Shown one piece after another: positions 1 to 11,015 of a stretch of 64,000 bases of DNA. Origin of the DNA: Enterovibrio gelatinilyticus (GTDB lineage: Bacteria > Pseudomonadota > Gammaproteobacteria > Enterobacterales > Vibrionaceae); assembly GCF_028683095.1 (NCBI RefSeq), contig NZ_JAJUBC010000022.1:22308-86307 (forward strand), in the 5' to 3' direction. The number at the start of each line of letters is the position of its first letter. The first letter of the stretch is position 1. The translations under genes and the position numbers were made by a program. The notes beneath the pieces were generated by a model. That model saw only the letters and a program-made list of their open reading frames with translations. It searched no databases and was not told the origin of the DNA.

Positions 1-1171
1 GTTGTGCCGCCTCTGTGGTGTTGCCTAGAAACGCATCAAGATCAATCTTCGAACTATGAAGCGCGAAACGTACAGCGGGAATGTCGGCCAGCGCAACTGA
101 TGCATGACCATCAACCTCCAACTCATCAAGGCTGGCAACCAACTGACTCAGTGTTAACTTCTGCGTGTTGTTATTGAACGCCGCATCCGCTTTAAGGCTG
201 ATATTCATCTCTGGGCGCGGAAGTGATGCTCCAGCCAGCAGGGTCGAGATATCAATGCCAGTCGCTTGAATATTCGCTATCGATTTATCGACCAACACAG
301 AGGCTTTACCTGACGTATCAAATGACATGTCGTTCGCCTTGCCTTTGGCAGAAAACGTCAAGGCCGCAGGCATTGCTAGTGCAACCTGATCGGCAGTGAG
401 CGACAGGCTGTCTAGTTGAATATTGGCGTCATTCAAAGAAGCGGATAAAGACAGCTTACGAAGCTGTGACTCCATCGCCACTTTGTTCAGCATCGCTTCC
501 ATTTGGCCTTTCGCAGTAAATACCATGGCATTTTGCTTTCCTTCAACGTCAAACTCGACCGGCACCCAAGTGCCAGTGGTCAGCTTTCCGATATGAAGAT
601 TTAGCTGGCTAATTTCACTGATGGTATGAACCTTATCGTCGCGCACCACTGCACTGGCATTAACCACATCCAACCCACCAATTGTAATGGTCCATGCTGT
701 AGCGGCTTGGCTATCACTGGCAGGTTCGGTGGTCGGCGTCTGTGACGCAGTCTCCGGCTCGCTATCTGTGGTCGACGCGTCTCCGGTCAGCCCATCAAGA
801 TTACTCTGCCCGTTTGGCAATGTTTGAATAAAGACATGGGCGCCATACAAGCTCACGAGACCAATGTCGAGTGTATCCGACATCAACGGCATCACAGCGA
901 CGGACAAGTCAGCGCGATCCAGTTTGAGCATATTTGGTTCAGCGAAACCTTGGGGGTTTTTAAATGCTAATTTTTCAACGGACAAACCTAAGCTCGGCCA
1001 GAAGCGCCAACTGATGTCACCGTCGATGACCAACTCTCGCCCTGTCGCTTTCTTCACTTCGTCAGCAATCAGCGGCTTAAAATCGTTAGGGTTGATAACC
1101 GCAACAAGCACACCTATCGCGACAACCACTAACATCACCAGTCCAAGAAGGATGTAGAGAAGCTTTTTCAT
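1..1171 (-). CDS. asmA: AsmA family protein, 3' part outside the window
   Basis: The leftward reading frame starts at the ATG at 1171 and is open to the window edge, giving about 390 N-terminal residues. It begins MKKLLYILLGLVML, a single N-terminal membrane anchor (about residues 4-28). The AsmA signature NPNDFKPLI and a GRELVIDGDISW segment follow. A Thr/Glu/Ser-rich linker lies near residues 130-155, and then beta-rich repeats. AsmA-family proteins are inner-membrane-anchored, mostly periplasmic proteins linked to lipid transport and outer-membrane homeostasis. The neighbouring order asmA-dcd-udk-mrp-metG is common in gamma-proteobacteria. The family call is secure; which paralogue it is cannot be settled without the C-terminus. 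Confidence 0.85.
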   Translation of the reverse strand, partial: MKKLLYILLGLVMLVVVAIGVLVAVINPNDFKPLIADEVKKATGRELVIDGDISWRFWPSLGLSVEKLAFKNPQGFAEPNMLKLDRADLSVAVMPLMSDTLDIGLVSLYGAHVFIQTLPNGQSNLDGLTGDASTTDSEPETASQTPTTEPASDSQAATAWTITIGGLDVVNASAVVRDDKVHTISEISQLNLHIGKLTTGTWVPVEFDVEGKQNAMVFTAKGQMEAMLNKVAMESQLRKLSLSASLNDANIQLDSLSLTADQVALAMPAALTFSAKGKANDMSFDTSGKASVLVDKSIANIQATGIDISTLLAGASLPRPEMNISLKADAAFNNNTQKLTLSQLVASLDELEVDGHASVALADIPAVRFALHSSKIDLDAFLGNTTEAAQ

Positions 1172-1292
1172 GATGACAAACCGTTCCTTTTGAGATGCAT
1201 TGAGATAACAGCAAAAGACTAACGAATTATGACGCAAATTTCTGCATCAAAACGCCTCGTTTCAGCGTATTTAAAAAACAAAGCGAAAAGAT

Positions 1293-1874
1293 CTAATCTT
1301 CGTTGATCCGCGAGGCATCAGCTCCTTGCTGATTTTTGTACTTGGCATTTTCTCTTTTGTGATAAGGGCGTTCTGCAGGGCTTGTCATGGTTTCAAAACT
1401 CAGTGCGCCAATTGGCATACCCGGGCGCAGCGCCAAAGGCAAACGACCACTGTTGTAAAACTCCAACACAATACGACCTTGCCAACCTGGGTCAATCCTA
1501 TGTGCCGTGACATGCACCATTAAACCCAGACGAGCCAATGATGAACGGCCGTCAAGCCAACCAACAATATCATCAGGCAAGGTCACTACTTCTTGCGTCA
1601 CTGCTAATGCTAACTGCCCAGGATGAAGATAAAACGCCTCACCTTCGGCAATCTCTATTTCATCACTCATGACTTTATCGAGTTGTGCGGACACTTCTTC
1701 TTTCGGCCCAGACAAATCGATATAGGGCGCCCCATACTCTTGAAAGACTCGAAACTGGTTGCCAAGAGTCACATCGGCGGTCACACCCGAAATGGCCTCG
1801 TCATTGGGTCTGGGTTCAATGATAATGTGTCCACTGTCCAAGTATTCACGTATATGCTTGTCACTTAATCTCAT
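1293..1874 (-). CDS. dcd: dCTP deaminase
   Basis: This enzyme deaminates dCTP to dUTP, the main source of dUMP for thymidylate synthesis in enterobacteria and vibrios. The start chosen is [12 protein letters not shown], which gives 193 residues, the same length as the E. coli enzyme; an upstream in-frame start would add 11 unrelated residues. The signature [10 protein letters not shown] lies at residues 109-118 and the catalytic-glutamate segment [10 protein letters not shown] at about 134-143 (Glu138). The core is the dUTPase-like trimer fold. It lies between asmA and udk, with an apparent udk terminator upstream, so it is probably transcribed separately. Confidence 0.97.
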   Translation of the reverse strand: MRLSDKHIREYLDSGHIIIEPRPNDEAISGVTADVTLGNQFRVFQEYGAPYIDLSGPKEEVSAQLDKVMSDEIEIAEGEAFYLHPGQLALAVTQEVVTLPDDIVGWLDGRSSLARLGLMVHVTAHRIDPGWQGRIVLEFYNSGRLPLALRPGMPIGALSFETMTSPAERPYHKRENAKYKNQQGADASRINED

Positions 1875-1945
1875 CGCACGCTCCCTGCTTAAATTGCCAC
1901 ACAGCATTGACCATGTGCGGCTTAGGCTTCCCCAACCTCAAAGAT

Positions 1946-1975
1946 AAAAAAAACCGGACTAAGCCGGCTTCTTTA
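1946..1975 (-). terminator. Rho-independent terminator after udk
   Basis: Read leftward, an AAGCCGG / CCGGTT stem around a short loop is followed by a run of T (A-tract at 1946-1953 on the + strand). It lies 4 bases beyond the udk stop codon and separates udk from dcd. One base in the stem is unpaired. Confidence 0.7.
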
Positions 1976-1978
1976 TTA

Positions 1979-2620
1979 TTATGCTTTTAGCAATTTTGCT
2001 ATATGTGCTTTTAGCACATCGATGGCAATACGGTTTTTACCGCCTCGCGGAACAATGATGTCCGCATACTGCTTAGATGGCTCAATGAACTGCATGAACA
2101 TTGGGCGAACTGTGTTTTGGTACTGTTGAAGAACAGATTCCATTGTACGACCACGCTCTGCAACATCACGCTTCACGCGACGAAGTAAACAAATGTCCAG
2201 AGGCGTATCCATAAAGATACTCGCATGCATCAAATCACGCAGACGTGGATCAGTCAGTAGCAAAATACCTTCCAATATGATCACCTTCTTCGGCGTCAAT
2301 GTGGTGCTCTCGTCCATACGAGTATGCTCGGCATAGCTATATTGTGGTACTTCTACGGCTTTACCTTCCGTCAGCGCTTGGAGATGCTTACAAAGCAAAT
2401 CATGGTCCAACGCTTGCGGGTGATCGTAATTTGTCTTTACGCGATCTTCCATGCTGAGATGACTTTGATCACGGTAATAGCGGTCTTCCGTGATAACACC
2501 GATCTGATGATCGCCCACTTTTTCTTTCAGTTCCTGATAGATGGTGCTGGCGATCAGACTTTTACCAGATGCAGATGCCCCTGCAATACCGATAATGACA
2601 CATTGGTTGTTGTCACTCAT
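1979..2620 (-). CDS. udk: uridine kinase
   Basis: This enzyme phosphorylates uridine and cytidine to UMP and CMP in pyrimidine salvage, with ATP or GTP as donor. It has 213 residues, as in E. coli. The P-loop GASASGKS sits at residues 14-21. The downstream segments [18 protein letters not shown] and the [21 protein letters not shown] region match the uridine-kinase/PRK fold. It sits between mrp and dcd on the leftward strand and is followed immediately by its own terminator. No anomaly was seen. Confidence 0.97.
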   Translation of the reverse strand: MSDNNQCVIIGIAGASASGKSLIASTIYQELKEKVGDHQIGVITEDRYYRDQSHLSMEDRVKTNYDHPQALDHDLLCKHLQALTEGKAVEVPQYSYAEHTRMDESTTLTPKKVIILEGILLLTDPRLRDLMHASIFMDTPLDICLLRRVKRDVAERGRTMESVLQQYQNTVRPMFMQFIEPSKQYADIIVPRGGKNRIAIDVLKAHIAKLLKA

Positions 2621-2791
2621 ATATGAATACCCGGAAGTTTGGCGAGAAATAAACCGCCTGATTATAGGGAGTTGGATGCGCTCACGCCATCAAAATATGT
2701 GATGAACATCTCAAATAAAAGTAAGATGCGCAATGTTTCACCAAGCTGCACGCGATTTGCGCATCAATTCACCCTTTCAACACGGCCCTCA

Positions 2792-3850
2792 TTACTCACC
2801 CAATGTGGTGATGGAGATTTGCTCTGGTGCAGTTTCTCCGCTCCAAAAGAGCTGGCAAGCAACGCGCAACGCTAACTGACGGTAGATAGCCGCATGTTCG
2901 CTATCAGGTTTCGACGTGACAGTAGGGCTACCTGCATCAATGTCTTCACGAATACTCATGTGCAGAGGCACTTGCGCCAGAACGGATAAATCCAGACTCT
3001 CTGCCATTTTCTGTGCGCCGCCTTGCCCAAAGATGGCTTCGTGATGCCCACATTGGCCACAGATGTGATAACTCATGTTTTCAACCACACCCAGCACAGG
3101 CACTGCCACTTTATCGAACATGGAGACGCCTTTTATTGCATCCGCCAGGGCTAAGTCTTGCGGCGTTGTCACGACAATTGCCCCTGTGATAGGAAATTGC
3201 TGCGCCATACTCAAGGCAATATCTCCCGTCCCTGGCGGCATATCCACGACAAGGTAATCCAAATCAGGCCAACGGGTTTCATTCACCAATTGTGCAAACG
3301 CTTTTGAAGCCATGGGGCCACGCCACACCATGGCATTTTCATCAGGCACTAGATAACCGATGGAGTTACTAAACAGACCATGAGCCTCGACAGGCTCCAT
3401 GTTTTTACCATCAAGGGTAACAGGTTGCTTACCTTTGGTTCCCAGCATAATAGGAACCGAGGGCCCATAAATATCCGCATCAAGTATGCCAACGTTGGCG
3501 CCTTGAGCATGCAACGCCAACGCAAGATTCACCGACGTGGTAGATTTACCGACCCCCCCTTTCGCTGAACTCACCACAATCACGTTTTTCACACCTTTGA
3601 TCAACGCTTTGTCACCTGCCTTAATCGGCGCGACACGCTGTGTGAGCGTAAAACTGGGGACAGATGTGCCATTGGTTTTCTGAACGGTTAACCATGCGTC
3701 GAGCTCAGTAATGAGTTCTCCAGCAGCAAAGGGAAACGTCACAGTCACGTCACCTTGTTTTGACTCAAGCACGATACCTGGATGGCTTGCCCAATCAGAG
3801 ATCAATCCAGGATGTTGAAACTGATTAAGCAAATCGACGACGGCAGACAT
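2792..3850 (-). CDS. mrp: Mrp/ApbC iron-sulfur cluster carrier ATPase
   Basis: This is a P-loop NTPase of the Mrp/NBP35 family, which carries [4Fe-4S] clusters to target apoproteins. The start MSAVVDLLNQ gives 352 residues and was preferred over an upstream in-frame start that adds ten residues. An N-terminal MIP18-like (DUF59) region covers about residues 1-75. The deviant Walker A KGGVGKST is at residues 97-104, and DMPPGTGD forms the switch region. CGQCG near the C-terminal third is the CxxC pair that binds the bridging cluster. It is divergent from metG, the same arrangement as in E. coli. Confidence 0.95.
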   Translation of the reverse strand: MSAVVDLLNQFQHPGLISDWASHPGIVLESKQGDVTVTFPFAAGELITELDAWLTVQKTNGTSVPSFTLTQRVAPIKAGDKALIKGVKNVIVVSSAKGGVGKSTTSVNLALALHAQGANVGILDADIYGPSVPIMLGTKGKQPVTLDGKNMEPVEAHGLFSNSIGYLVPDENAMVWRGPMASKAFAQLVNETRWPDLDYLVVDMPPGTGDIALSMAQQFPITGAIVVTTPQDLALADAIKGVSMFDKVAVPVLGVVENMSYHICGQCGHHEAIFGQGGAQKMAESLDLSVLAQVPLHMSIREDIDAGSPTVTSKPDSEHAAIYRQLALRVACQLFWSGETAPEQISITTLGE

Positions 3851-4169
3851 ATCAATCCCTCTATGTATGAATACGCCCACTCACAAGCAAATGGACGATA
3901 TATTTCGAGTATATCGAGTTAGTCAAACTCGATTTTCATAGCCTAATGAAATTTAAACGAAAGCGCACGATTTTCATCCTGCAGTTAAAGAATACATTCG
4001 CTGTAACAAGACGGCGTCCGACCCATAAGAAACAAAATACCAATGAAAGGAGCACATCACGACAGCTTAAGCAGGTGTTTACTTGGGTTACGCTAGGCAT
4101 TCCCACCCGTATCAGGTAATATTTGCGCCATTCATTCGATTCATTTGTCAAAAGCGAACTAACTAAATT

Positions 4170-6221
4170 ATGGCTGCAAACCAACGTAAAATTCTGGTTA
4201 CCTGTGCCCTGCCTTACGCTAATGGCTCCATCCATTTGGGTCATATGCTTGAGCACATTCAGGCAGACGTATGGGTGCGTTATCAGCGCCTGCGTGGCAA
4301 CACTGTTAATTTCATTTGTGCCGACGATGCACACGGTACCCCTATCATGCTGAAAGCACAGCAATTGGGTATTGAGCCGGAAGCCATGATTGCGGCAATG
4401 CAGAAAGAGCATGAGACGGATTTCGCTGGCTTTGACATCAGCTTTGACAACTACCATAGCACTCACAGTGAAGAAAACCGTGAGCTGGCTTCGTACATCT
4501 ACACCCAGTTGAAGAACAACGGCTTCATCAATAGCCGTTCAATCTCTCAACTGTTCGACCCAGAAAAAGAGATGTTCCTTCCGGACCGCTTCGTCAAAGG
4601 GACTTGCCCGAAATGTGGCGCCGAAGATCAATACGGTGATAACTGCGATAACTGTGGTGAAACCTACAGCCCGACTGATTTGATCAACCCAAAATCAGCG
4701 GTCAGCGGCGCAACACCAGTCATGAAGGACTCGGTACACTTCTTCTTTGACTTGCCACAATTCGCCGACATGTTGAAAGCGTGGACCACCTCAGGTGCGC
4801 TTCAAGACGAAACGGCAAACAAGATGGCCGAGTGGTTTGAAACGGGTCTGCAACAGTGGGATATCTCACGTGATGCACCTTACTTCGGCTTTGAAATTCC
4901 TGGCGAACCAGGCAAATATTTCTACGTATGGCTAGACGCGCCAATCGGCTACATGGGTTCATTCAAGAACTACTGTAACAAGAACAGCGACGTCGACTTT
5001 GACGAATACTGGAAGAAAGACAGCACGACTGAGCTTTACCACTTTATCGGTAAAGACATTGTCTATTTCCACAGCCTATTCTGGCCTGCCATGCTGGAAG
5101 GCGCTGGTTTCCGTAAGCCAACCAATGTGTTTGTTCACGGCTATGTGACAGTTAACGGCGCAAAAATGTCGAAATCAAAAGGAACGTTCGTGAAAGCGAG
5201 CACCTACTTGAAGCATTTGGACCCTGAGTGCCTGCGCTACTACTACACGGCGAAACTCAACAACCGCATTGATGACCTTGATTTGAACTTGGACGATTTC
5301 GTTCAGCGCGTGAACTCAGATATCGTGAACAAAGTGGTCAACCTCGCATCACGCAACGCTGGCTTCATCGCTAAGCGCTTCGACGGTCAGCTATCCGCTG
5401 AATGCGTAGAGCCTGAGCTTTACGCTGAATTTGCGGGTGCAGCAGATCGTATCGGCGATCTATACGAGAAACGCGAGTTTAGCCGTGCTATCCGTGAAGT
5501 TATGGCATTGGCCGACAAAGCGAACCAGTACGTGGATGAAAAAGCGCCGTGGGTTGTCGCAAAAGAAGAAGGCAAAGATGCTGAGCTTCAAGCGATCTGT
5601 TCAATGGGCATTAACTTGTTCCGTGTGCTGATGGCATACCTGAAACCAGTTATGCCAGAACTGGCAAAACGAACGGAAGCATTTTTGAACGAAACACTGA
5701 CGTGGGAAGGCATTGCTCAACCACTCACAGGCCACGCTGTTAGCCCGTTCAAAGCACTGTTTAGCCGCATCGATCCGAAACACGTTGAAGCCATGGTTGA
5801 AACGTCAAAAGAAGATGCTGCAGCTGAGAAAGCGCTCGCAGAAAAAGCGGAAGCAAACAAAGCAAAAAGCCCATTGGTAGAAGAACCTATCGCTGCTGAA
5901 ATTGAGTTCGATGATTTTGCCAAAGTCGACCTTCGCATCGCGAAAATCATCTCTTGCGAGTCTGTGCCAAAAGCAGACAAGCTGCTTAAATTCCAATTGG
6001 ACCTAGGCGGCGAAACTCGCCAAGTGTTCTCTGGTATTAAATCAGCCTATAACCCAGAAGATTTGGTCGGCAAATACACGGTTGTGGTTGCTAACCTCAA
6101 GCCGCGCAAAATGAAGTTCGGTATGTCTGAAGGGATGATTCTTGCTGCTGGCCCTGGTGGCAAAGACCTATGGTTGCTTGAACCTCACGAAGGTGCTCAA
6201 GCCGGTATGCGTGTGATGTAA
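4170..6221 (+). CDS. metG: methionyl-tRNA synthetase
   Basis: This enzyme charges tRNA-Met with methionine. It has 683 residues, typical of the long, dimeric MetG. The HIGH-type motif HLGH is at residues 22-25, and a zinc-binding knuckle CPKCG...CDNCG lies near 144-161. KMSKS is at 332-336. A Glu/Ala/Lys-rich linker near 540-575 joins the catalytic and anticodon domains to a C-terminal tRNA-binding OB-fold (EMAP/Arc1p-like, about 580-683). It is divergent from mrp and is followed by a strong terminator. The short intergenic region (3851-4169) must hold both promoters. Confidence 0.98.
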   Translation: MAANQRKILVTCALPYANGSIHLGHMLEHIQADVWVRYQRLRGNTVNFICADDAHGTPIMLKAQQLGIEPEAMIAAMQKEHETDFAGFDISFDNYHSTHSEENRELASYIYTQLKNNGFINSRSISQLFDPEKEMFLPDRFVKGTCPKCGAEDQYGDNCDNCGETYSPTDLINPKSAVSGATPVMKDSVHFFFDLPQFADMLKAWTTSGALQDETANKMAEWFETGLQQWDISRDAPYFGFEIPGEPGKYFYVWLDAPIGYMGSFKNYCNKNSDVDFDEYWKKDSTTELYHFIGKDIVYFHSLFWPAMLEGAGFRKPTNVFVHGYVTVNGAKMSKSKGTFVKASTYLKHLDPECLRYYYTAKLNNRIDDLDLNLDDFVQRVNSDIVNKVVNLASRNAGFIAKRFDGQLSAECVEPELYAEFAGAADRIGDLYEKREFSRAIREVMALADKANQYVDEKAPWVVAKEEGKDAELQAICSMGINLFRVLMAYLKPVMPELAKRTEAFLNETLTWEGIAQPLTGHAVSPFKALFSRIDPKHVEAMVETSKEDAAAEKALAEKAEANKAKSPLVEEPIAAEIEFDDFAKVDLRIAKIISCESVPKADKLLKFQLDLGGETRQVFSGIKSAYNPEDLVGKYTVVVANLKPRKMKFGMSEGMILAAGPGGKDLWLLEPHEGAQAGMRVM

Positions 6222-6257
6222 TCGCCGCTGTCGTCGCAGCCACAAACTGCACACAAT

Positions 6258-6291
6258 AAAAAGAGGGAGCCAGATTGGCTCCCTTTTTTGT
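6258..6291 (+). terminator. Rho-independent terminator after metG
   Basis: A perfect stem AGGGAGCCA/TGGCTCCCT with a 3-base loop is followed by TTTTTT. It lies 40 bases past the metG stop codon. Confidence 0.9.
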
Positions 6292-6476
6292 CTTCATTTT
6301 GGCCTATCACTTTCAGAGACCATGATCACATTTATTGCACCGTGTTGGTTCGTTAATGCATCAAGGATGAACACGCCACCCACAAGAAAACACTTAAACC
6401 TATGATTTAAAACAAAAACAACAATTGGCATATGACCTGCAATATCTGTTCAGGCTCTCAATCTGAGGAAAGAAAT

Positions 6477-7304
6477 ATGTCTCTATTACGTGCAATCACT
6501 CCAACTTGGTTAATACAGCTTGGCAAAAGCATGTCCAGCACAAAAGAAACGCGTAGAGAACAATATCGTTCACAAATCAACAGCCTGCGCTCGCTGTTGT
6601 GGATGGTTCACGAACACAATACTCGTTATGTTCGCTGCCCTCAGTCACCTCAAGCTTCTAAAGCACGTGATGACATACGCGAGTATTGTGAGGAAATGCA
6701 AACATCATGCAGCAATCCTCAACGACCTCTATTTCGAGTGTTAAACGCACGTATGGAGCAAGCTCTGTCGGCACTGCCTAACCAGACCAAGCCGAGTTGG
6801 TATGCCATTCACCACAGAACCTCTGATCATCTCATTTATATCATTGATGAAATAGCCCGCTCATACCTTGCCGAAAGCAAGCACGATGCAATGTATGAGG
6901 AATACCAAGCATTTTGGCAAACATGGATAGATACCAAAGAATCTCAATTACGTTTTGAACAAGCCACCATGCGTTTGATAGAAGGAAAAATGGCCTCATG
7001 GCAATCAGTGAGTCTGCAAAGCCGAATTCTACAAAAGCGCATGCATCAACTATCACTCATTTCGAGTTCTGAAGTGTCCTTGGCATTTGACCGCATCGAT
7101 AATCAATTTGACTCAATTGTTCAATCGAAAGAGGGAGACGTACCCGCATCCTCCTTAGTTAAAATCAGCCAAGACTTGAGTGTTGTCCTCCTTCACCTCT
7201 TTGATCAGGAACTGACAATACGTACCAATGATGCTCTGATGGAAAAGAATCACAAAGCCAAGACAACCGTGCATGCTCTTCCTGACCCTAATCAAAGCGC
7301 ATAA
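6477..7304 (+). CDS. unrecognised soluble helical protein
   Basis: No family was recognised. The start at 6477 (MSLLRAITPTWL) was chosen because GAGGAAAG lies 9 bases upstream; it gives 275 residues, and an upstream start would add 15. The product is hydrophilic and predicted mostly alpha-helical, with no signal peptide and no clear membrane segment. It contains several Trp/His pairs such as SWYAIHHRTSDHL near residue 105 and FWQTWIDTKES near 148. It ends in a polar tail, ALPDPNQSA. It stands alone between the metG terminator and a repeat region and is convergent with a chemoreceptor gene. Good coding bias and a proper ribosome site argue that it is real; the function is unknown. Confidence 0.7.
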   Translation: MSLLRAITPTWLIQLGKSMSSTKETRREQYRSQINSLRSLLWMVHEHNTRYVRCPQSPQASKARDDIREYCEEMQTSCSNPQRPLFRVLNARMEQALSALPNQTKPSWYAIHHRTSDHLIYIIDEIARSYLAESKHDAMYEEYQAFWQTWIDTKESQLRFEQATMRLIEGKMASWQSVSLQSRILQKRMHQLSLISSSEVSLAFDRIDNQFDSIVQSKEGDVPASSLVKISQDLSVVLLHLFDQELTIRTNDALMEKNHKAKTTVHALPDPNQSA

Positions 7305-7348
7305 TATTGATGAGTCTACGTGCATCAAACTAGCCAAGAAAACACCCT

Positions 7349-7389
7349 ACGCAACCTGATGTTATGATTCAGAGATCATCAGGTTGCGT
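7349..7389 (+). terminator. 13-bp perfect inverted repeat, possible terminator of the 6477 gene
   Basis: ACGCAACCTGATG and CATCAGGTTGCGT form a perfect 13-bp stem around a 15-base loop, 44 bases past the stop codon. Only a weak T-rich tract follows, so it may act as an RNA-stabilising hairpin or a repeat element instead of a classical terminator. Confidence 0.5.
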
Positions 7390-7406
7390 GGTTCTTTAGC
7401 GCCTTG

Positions 7407-7467
7407 GGTACCAGGTTTTTTGAATGTAGGTTTCTTGAATGTCAGGCCCTTAAATACCAGGTTCCTT
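7407..7467. repeat. degenerate ~15-bp repeats flanking the heptamer array
   Basis: Units beginning GGTTTTTTGAATGTA, GGTTTCTTGAATGTC, AGGCCCTTAAATACC and AGGTTCCTTGGACTT run directly into the heptamer array. They resemble a decayed tandem repeat of about 15 bases (roughly two heptamers plus one). Confidence 0.55.
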
Positions 7468-7590
7468 GGACTTTGGACTTTGGACTTTGGACTTTGGACT
7501 TTGGACCTTGGACCTTGGACCTTGGACCTTGGACCTTGGACCTTGGACCTTGGACCTTGGACCTTGGACCTTGGACCTTGGACCTTGGAC
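7468..7590. repeat. heptanucleotide tandem array, 17 full copies
   Basis: Five copies of GGACTTT (7468-7502) are followed by twelve copies of GGACCTT (7503-7586) and a partial GGAC. Every copy within each block is identical. Seven is not a multiple of three, so all three frames of each strand stay open, and overlapping spurious reading frames result (repeated KVQGPRS on the minus strand). It lies between two convergent genes. It has the structure of a VNTR, and copy number probably varies between strains. Confidence 0.97.
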
Positions 7591-7621
7591 AAGAATATAG
7601 GGGTTGGACAATAGCGTGAAA

Positions 7622-7651
7622 TGAAAAAAGCCAGCATATGCTGGCTTTTGG
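7622..7651 (-). terminator. terminator of the chemoreceptor gene (24-bp palindrome)
   Basis: AAAAGCCAGCAT/ATGCTGGCTTTT (7626-7649) is a perfect palindrome with T-runs on both sides. It lies 18 bases beyond the chemoreceptor stop codon and can work in both directions. Confidence 0.85.
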
Positions 7652-7667
7652 ATAGTGTAAGGTGTCA

Positions 7668-9230
7668 TCAACCAATACGTCGGAACTGCATCACCAATCG
7701 CTTCTGCTCAGCGAGAGCTTGGAACAACCTCTCTGCCTCTTCTACCGACTCCCTCGATATTGAGATGGTATGTTGAGAAAGCTCAGACACAGACTGAATG
7801 TTACCGTTCATCTCATTGGATACTGCAGCTTGCTCTTGCACCGCTGTCGCAATTTGATGGTTTCTATCGTTAATATCAGTCACCAACTCTTGAGAGCGCC
7901 TTAGCACATCACCTGCCTGCTCCGCGCTGACAACACATTCTTCTGACAAAGTGGTACCGCGAGACATCGCATCAACCGCTTGCTGCGTCCCATTCTGAAT
8001 TTTTGAAATCACATCCTGAATTTCAGACGTTGACTCCTGAGTACGCTGTGCCAATGCACGAACTTCATCAGCAACAACCGCAAAGCCTCGACCTTGCTCG
8101 CCAGCACGTGCCGCTTCAATCGCAGCATTGAGAGCCAGTAAGTTGGTCTGCTCTGCGATGCCCTGAATAACATCGGAAACGGCACCAATGCGCTTTCCAT
8201 GTTCTTCGAGTTCAGAAATCACGCTGGAAGCAGAGTTAAGCTGTTTTGCCAGGTTCTGAATCGCATCGACGGTTTTACCCACCGTTTCCATGCCTGCCAA
8301 TGTCGCATCTTGTGCTTCCAACGCTGCGTCAGATGCGCTCTGCGTATTACCTGACATGTCATTAGCGGTGGCTGACATTTGATTGATAGCCGCTGCAATC
8401 TGATCCGTTTCTGCATTCTGCCTATCAAGGTTACCAGCGGTTCTTTCGCCGTTTTCTTTCGCAGTGCTTGCAGCATTAAGTACTTGATCACTGCCATCCA
8501 TGATTCGACCTACAATAGCGTTCAGCTCTGCCGCTCGCATTTTCAGGGCCAATTCAATCTCGGAGACATCATCAATGGCACCATTATATAAATATTCCAT
8601 CAGCGGGTTGTCATACGCTTCTTTAGCTAGCGAAGTCACCGCTTCTAATCGCCGAGTCAGCATGAAAATCGCGACAACTGACACGACCAGTTGAACCGCA
8701 ACGGATGCCACAAACCCAGCGAAGAACCCTGCAGCACCCGCCAATATTGCGCCAAGAACAAACCATATCAATGCTCGCTGCCACAAACGGGTACGGGGCA
8801 TTTTCAATGCCGAAGGCGTTTTACCTGCCAATAATTGCGGATAAACCTTTTCTGCCCGCTCAACACTTTTTCTGTCCGGAACCATCCGAACCGACTGATA
8901 CTCAACGATCTCACCGTTTTTCTTAATAGGCGACGCAAACGCATTCACCCAATAATGATCACCATTGCTCGAACGATTTTTCACCAACCCCATCCAAGAG
9001 CGACCACTTTTAATGTAGTCCCACATGTTCTCGAACGCCGCCGGCGGCATGCTTGGATGGCGAACCATGTTATGAGGCTGTCCAACAAGTTCCTCTTGGG
9101 TATAACCTGCAACTTCACAAAATTCTTTACTTACGTACTTAATAATACCGCGAGTGTCAGTGGTGGAGAGTAGGTTGTAGTCAATAGGGAAACGTACTTC
9201 CTTTTCTGTCACTGGATTGTTGATTCGCAT
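7668..9230 (-). CDS. Aer-like PAS-domain methyl-accepting chemotaxis protein
   Basis: This is a membrane-bound chemoreceptor of 520 residues. An N-terminal cytoplasmic PAS domain covers about residues 18-118 ([26 protein letters not shown]). A membrane hairpin follows at about 153-191 with almost no periplasmic part, then a short HAMP-like region and a long signalling coiled coil. The hairpin tip [19 protein letters not shown] at about 360-378 is the CheW/CheA contact. This architecture is that of Aer, which senses redox state or energy through FAD in the PAS domain; FAD binding here is inference. There is no C-terminal CheR-docking pentapeptide: it ends MQFRRIG. It is monocistronic, with its own terminator. 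Confidence 0.9.
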   Translation of the reverse strand: MRINNPVTEKEVRFPIDYNLLSTTDTRGIIKYVSKEFCEVAGYTQEELVGQPHNMVRHPSMPPAAFENMWDYIKSGRSWMGLVKNRSSNGDHYWVNAFASPIKKNGEIVEYQSVRMVPDRKSVERAEKVYPQLLAGKTPSALKMPRTRLWQRALIWFVLGAILAGAAGFFAGFVASVAVQLVVSVVAIFMLTRRLEAVTSLAKEAYDNPLMEYLYNGAIDDVSEIELALKMRAAELNAIVGRIMDGSDQVLNAASTAKENGERTAGNLDRQNAETDQIAAAINQMSATANDMSGNTQSASDAALEAQDATLAGMETVGKTVDAIQNLAKQLNSASSVISELEEHGKRIGAVSDVIQGIAEQTNLLALNAAIEAARAGEQGRGFAVVADEVRALAQRTQESTSEIQDVISKIQNGTQQAVDAMSRGTTLSEECVVSAEQAGDVLRRSQELVTDINDRNHQIATAVQEQAAVSNEMNGNIQSVSELSQHTISISRESVEEAERLFQALAEQKRLVMQFRRIG

Positions 9231-9472
9231 ACAACACTACCTTTCAGTTATTGAGACTTTTACCTAATAAGTAATGTTAGTCCATTAATTGAGAATGTAA
9301 TGAGAAGGTTGTGATTAATTAGTCACTTACGTAAGGCGGGATATAAATAAATCTTTATTTTCAACATCTTACTGATAAGAATAAAGTGAAGATTCAAACA
9401 ATTGGAAGATGGCATCAAAACACATAGGTGGAAAAACAGAACTGAGTGGCAGATTTTGGTATCACGACATAT
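9231..9472. other. intergenic region, chemoreceptor promoter side
   Basis: AT-rich sequence between the start of the chemoreceptor and the serS terminator. It must hold the chemoreceptor promoter, but no distinct motif was recognised. Confidence 0.4.
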
Positions 9473-9503
9473 AAAAAAACCGACAACAAAGTGTCGGCTT
9501 TAT
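9473..9503 (-). terminator. Rho-independent terminator after serS
   Basis: Read leftward, CCGACA/TGTCGG with a 6-base loop is followed by TTTTTTT. It lies about 55 bases beyond the serS stop codon. Confidence 0.85.
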
Positions 9504-9558
9504 AATTCAGTATATCCAACCACGTTAGTCAGCGGATATACAAGTGATCAACTTGGAA

Positions 9559-10866
<1,308 letters not shown>

Positions 10867-11015
10867 CTAACAGTGCCTGAAAAAGAGTTAACGCTGCCAC
10901 GCACTAATATGACAACGCCAATATGAAAGGATCTTGCCCCAGTCTTTTGCGACATTTCATTCGGAAACAACGGGGTCTTAAGGGCTTAAACAATACCCAA
11001 AATACCCTCTTTTTC

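Noticed and set aside
7362..7675. Several long overlapping reading frames of repeated SKVQGPR or GPWTLDL type on both strands
   Set aside because: They are by-products of the heptamer array, whose unit has no stop codon in any frame. None has a ribosome site or a non-repetitive domain.
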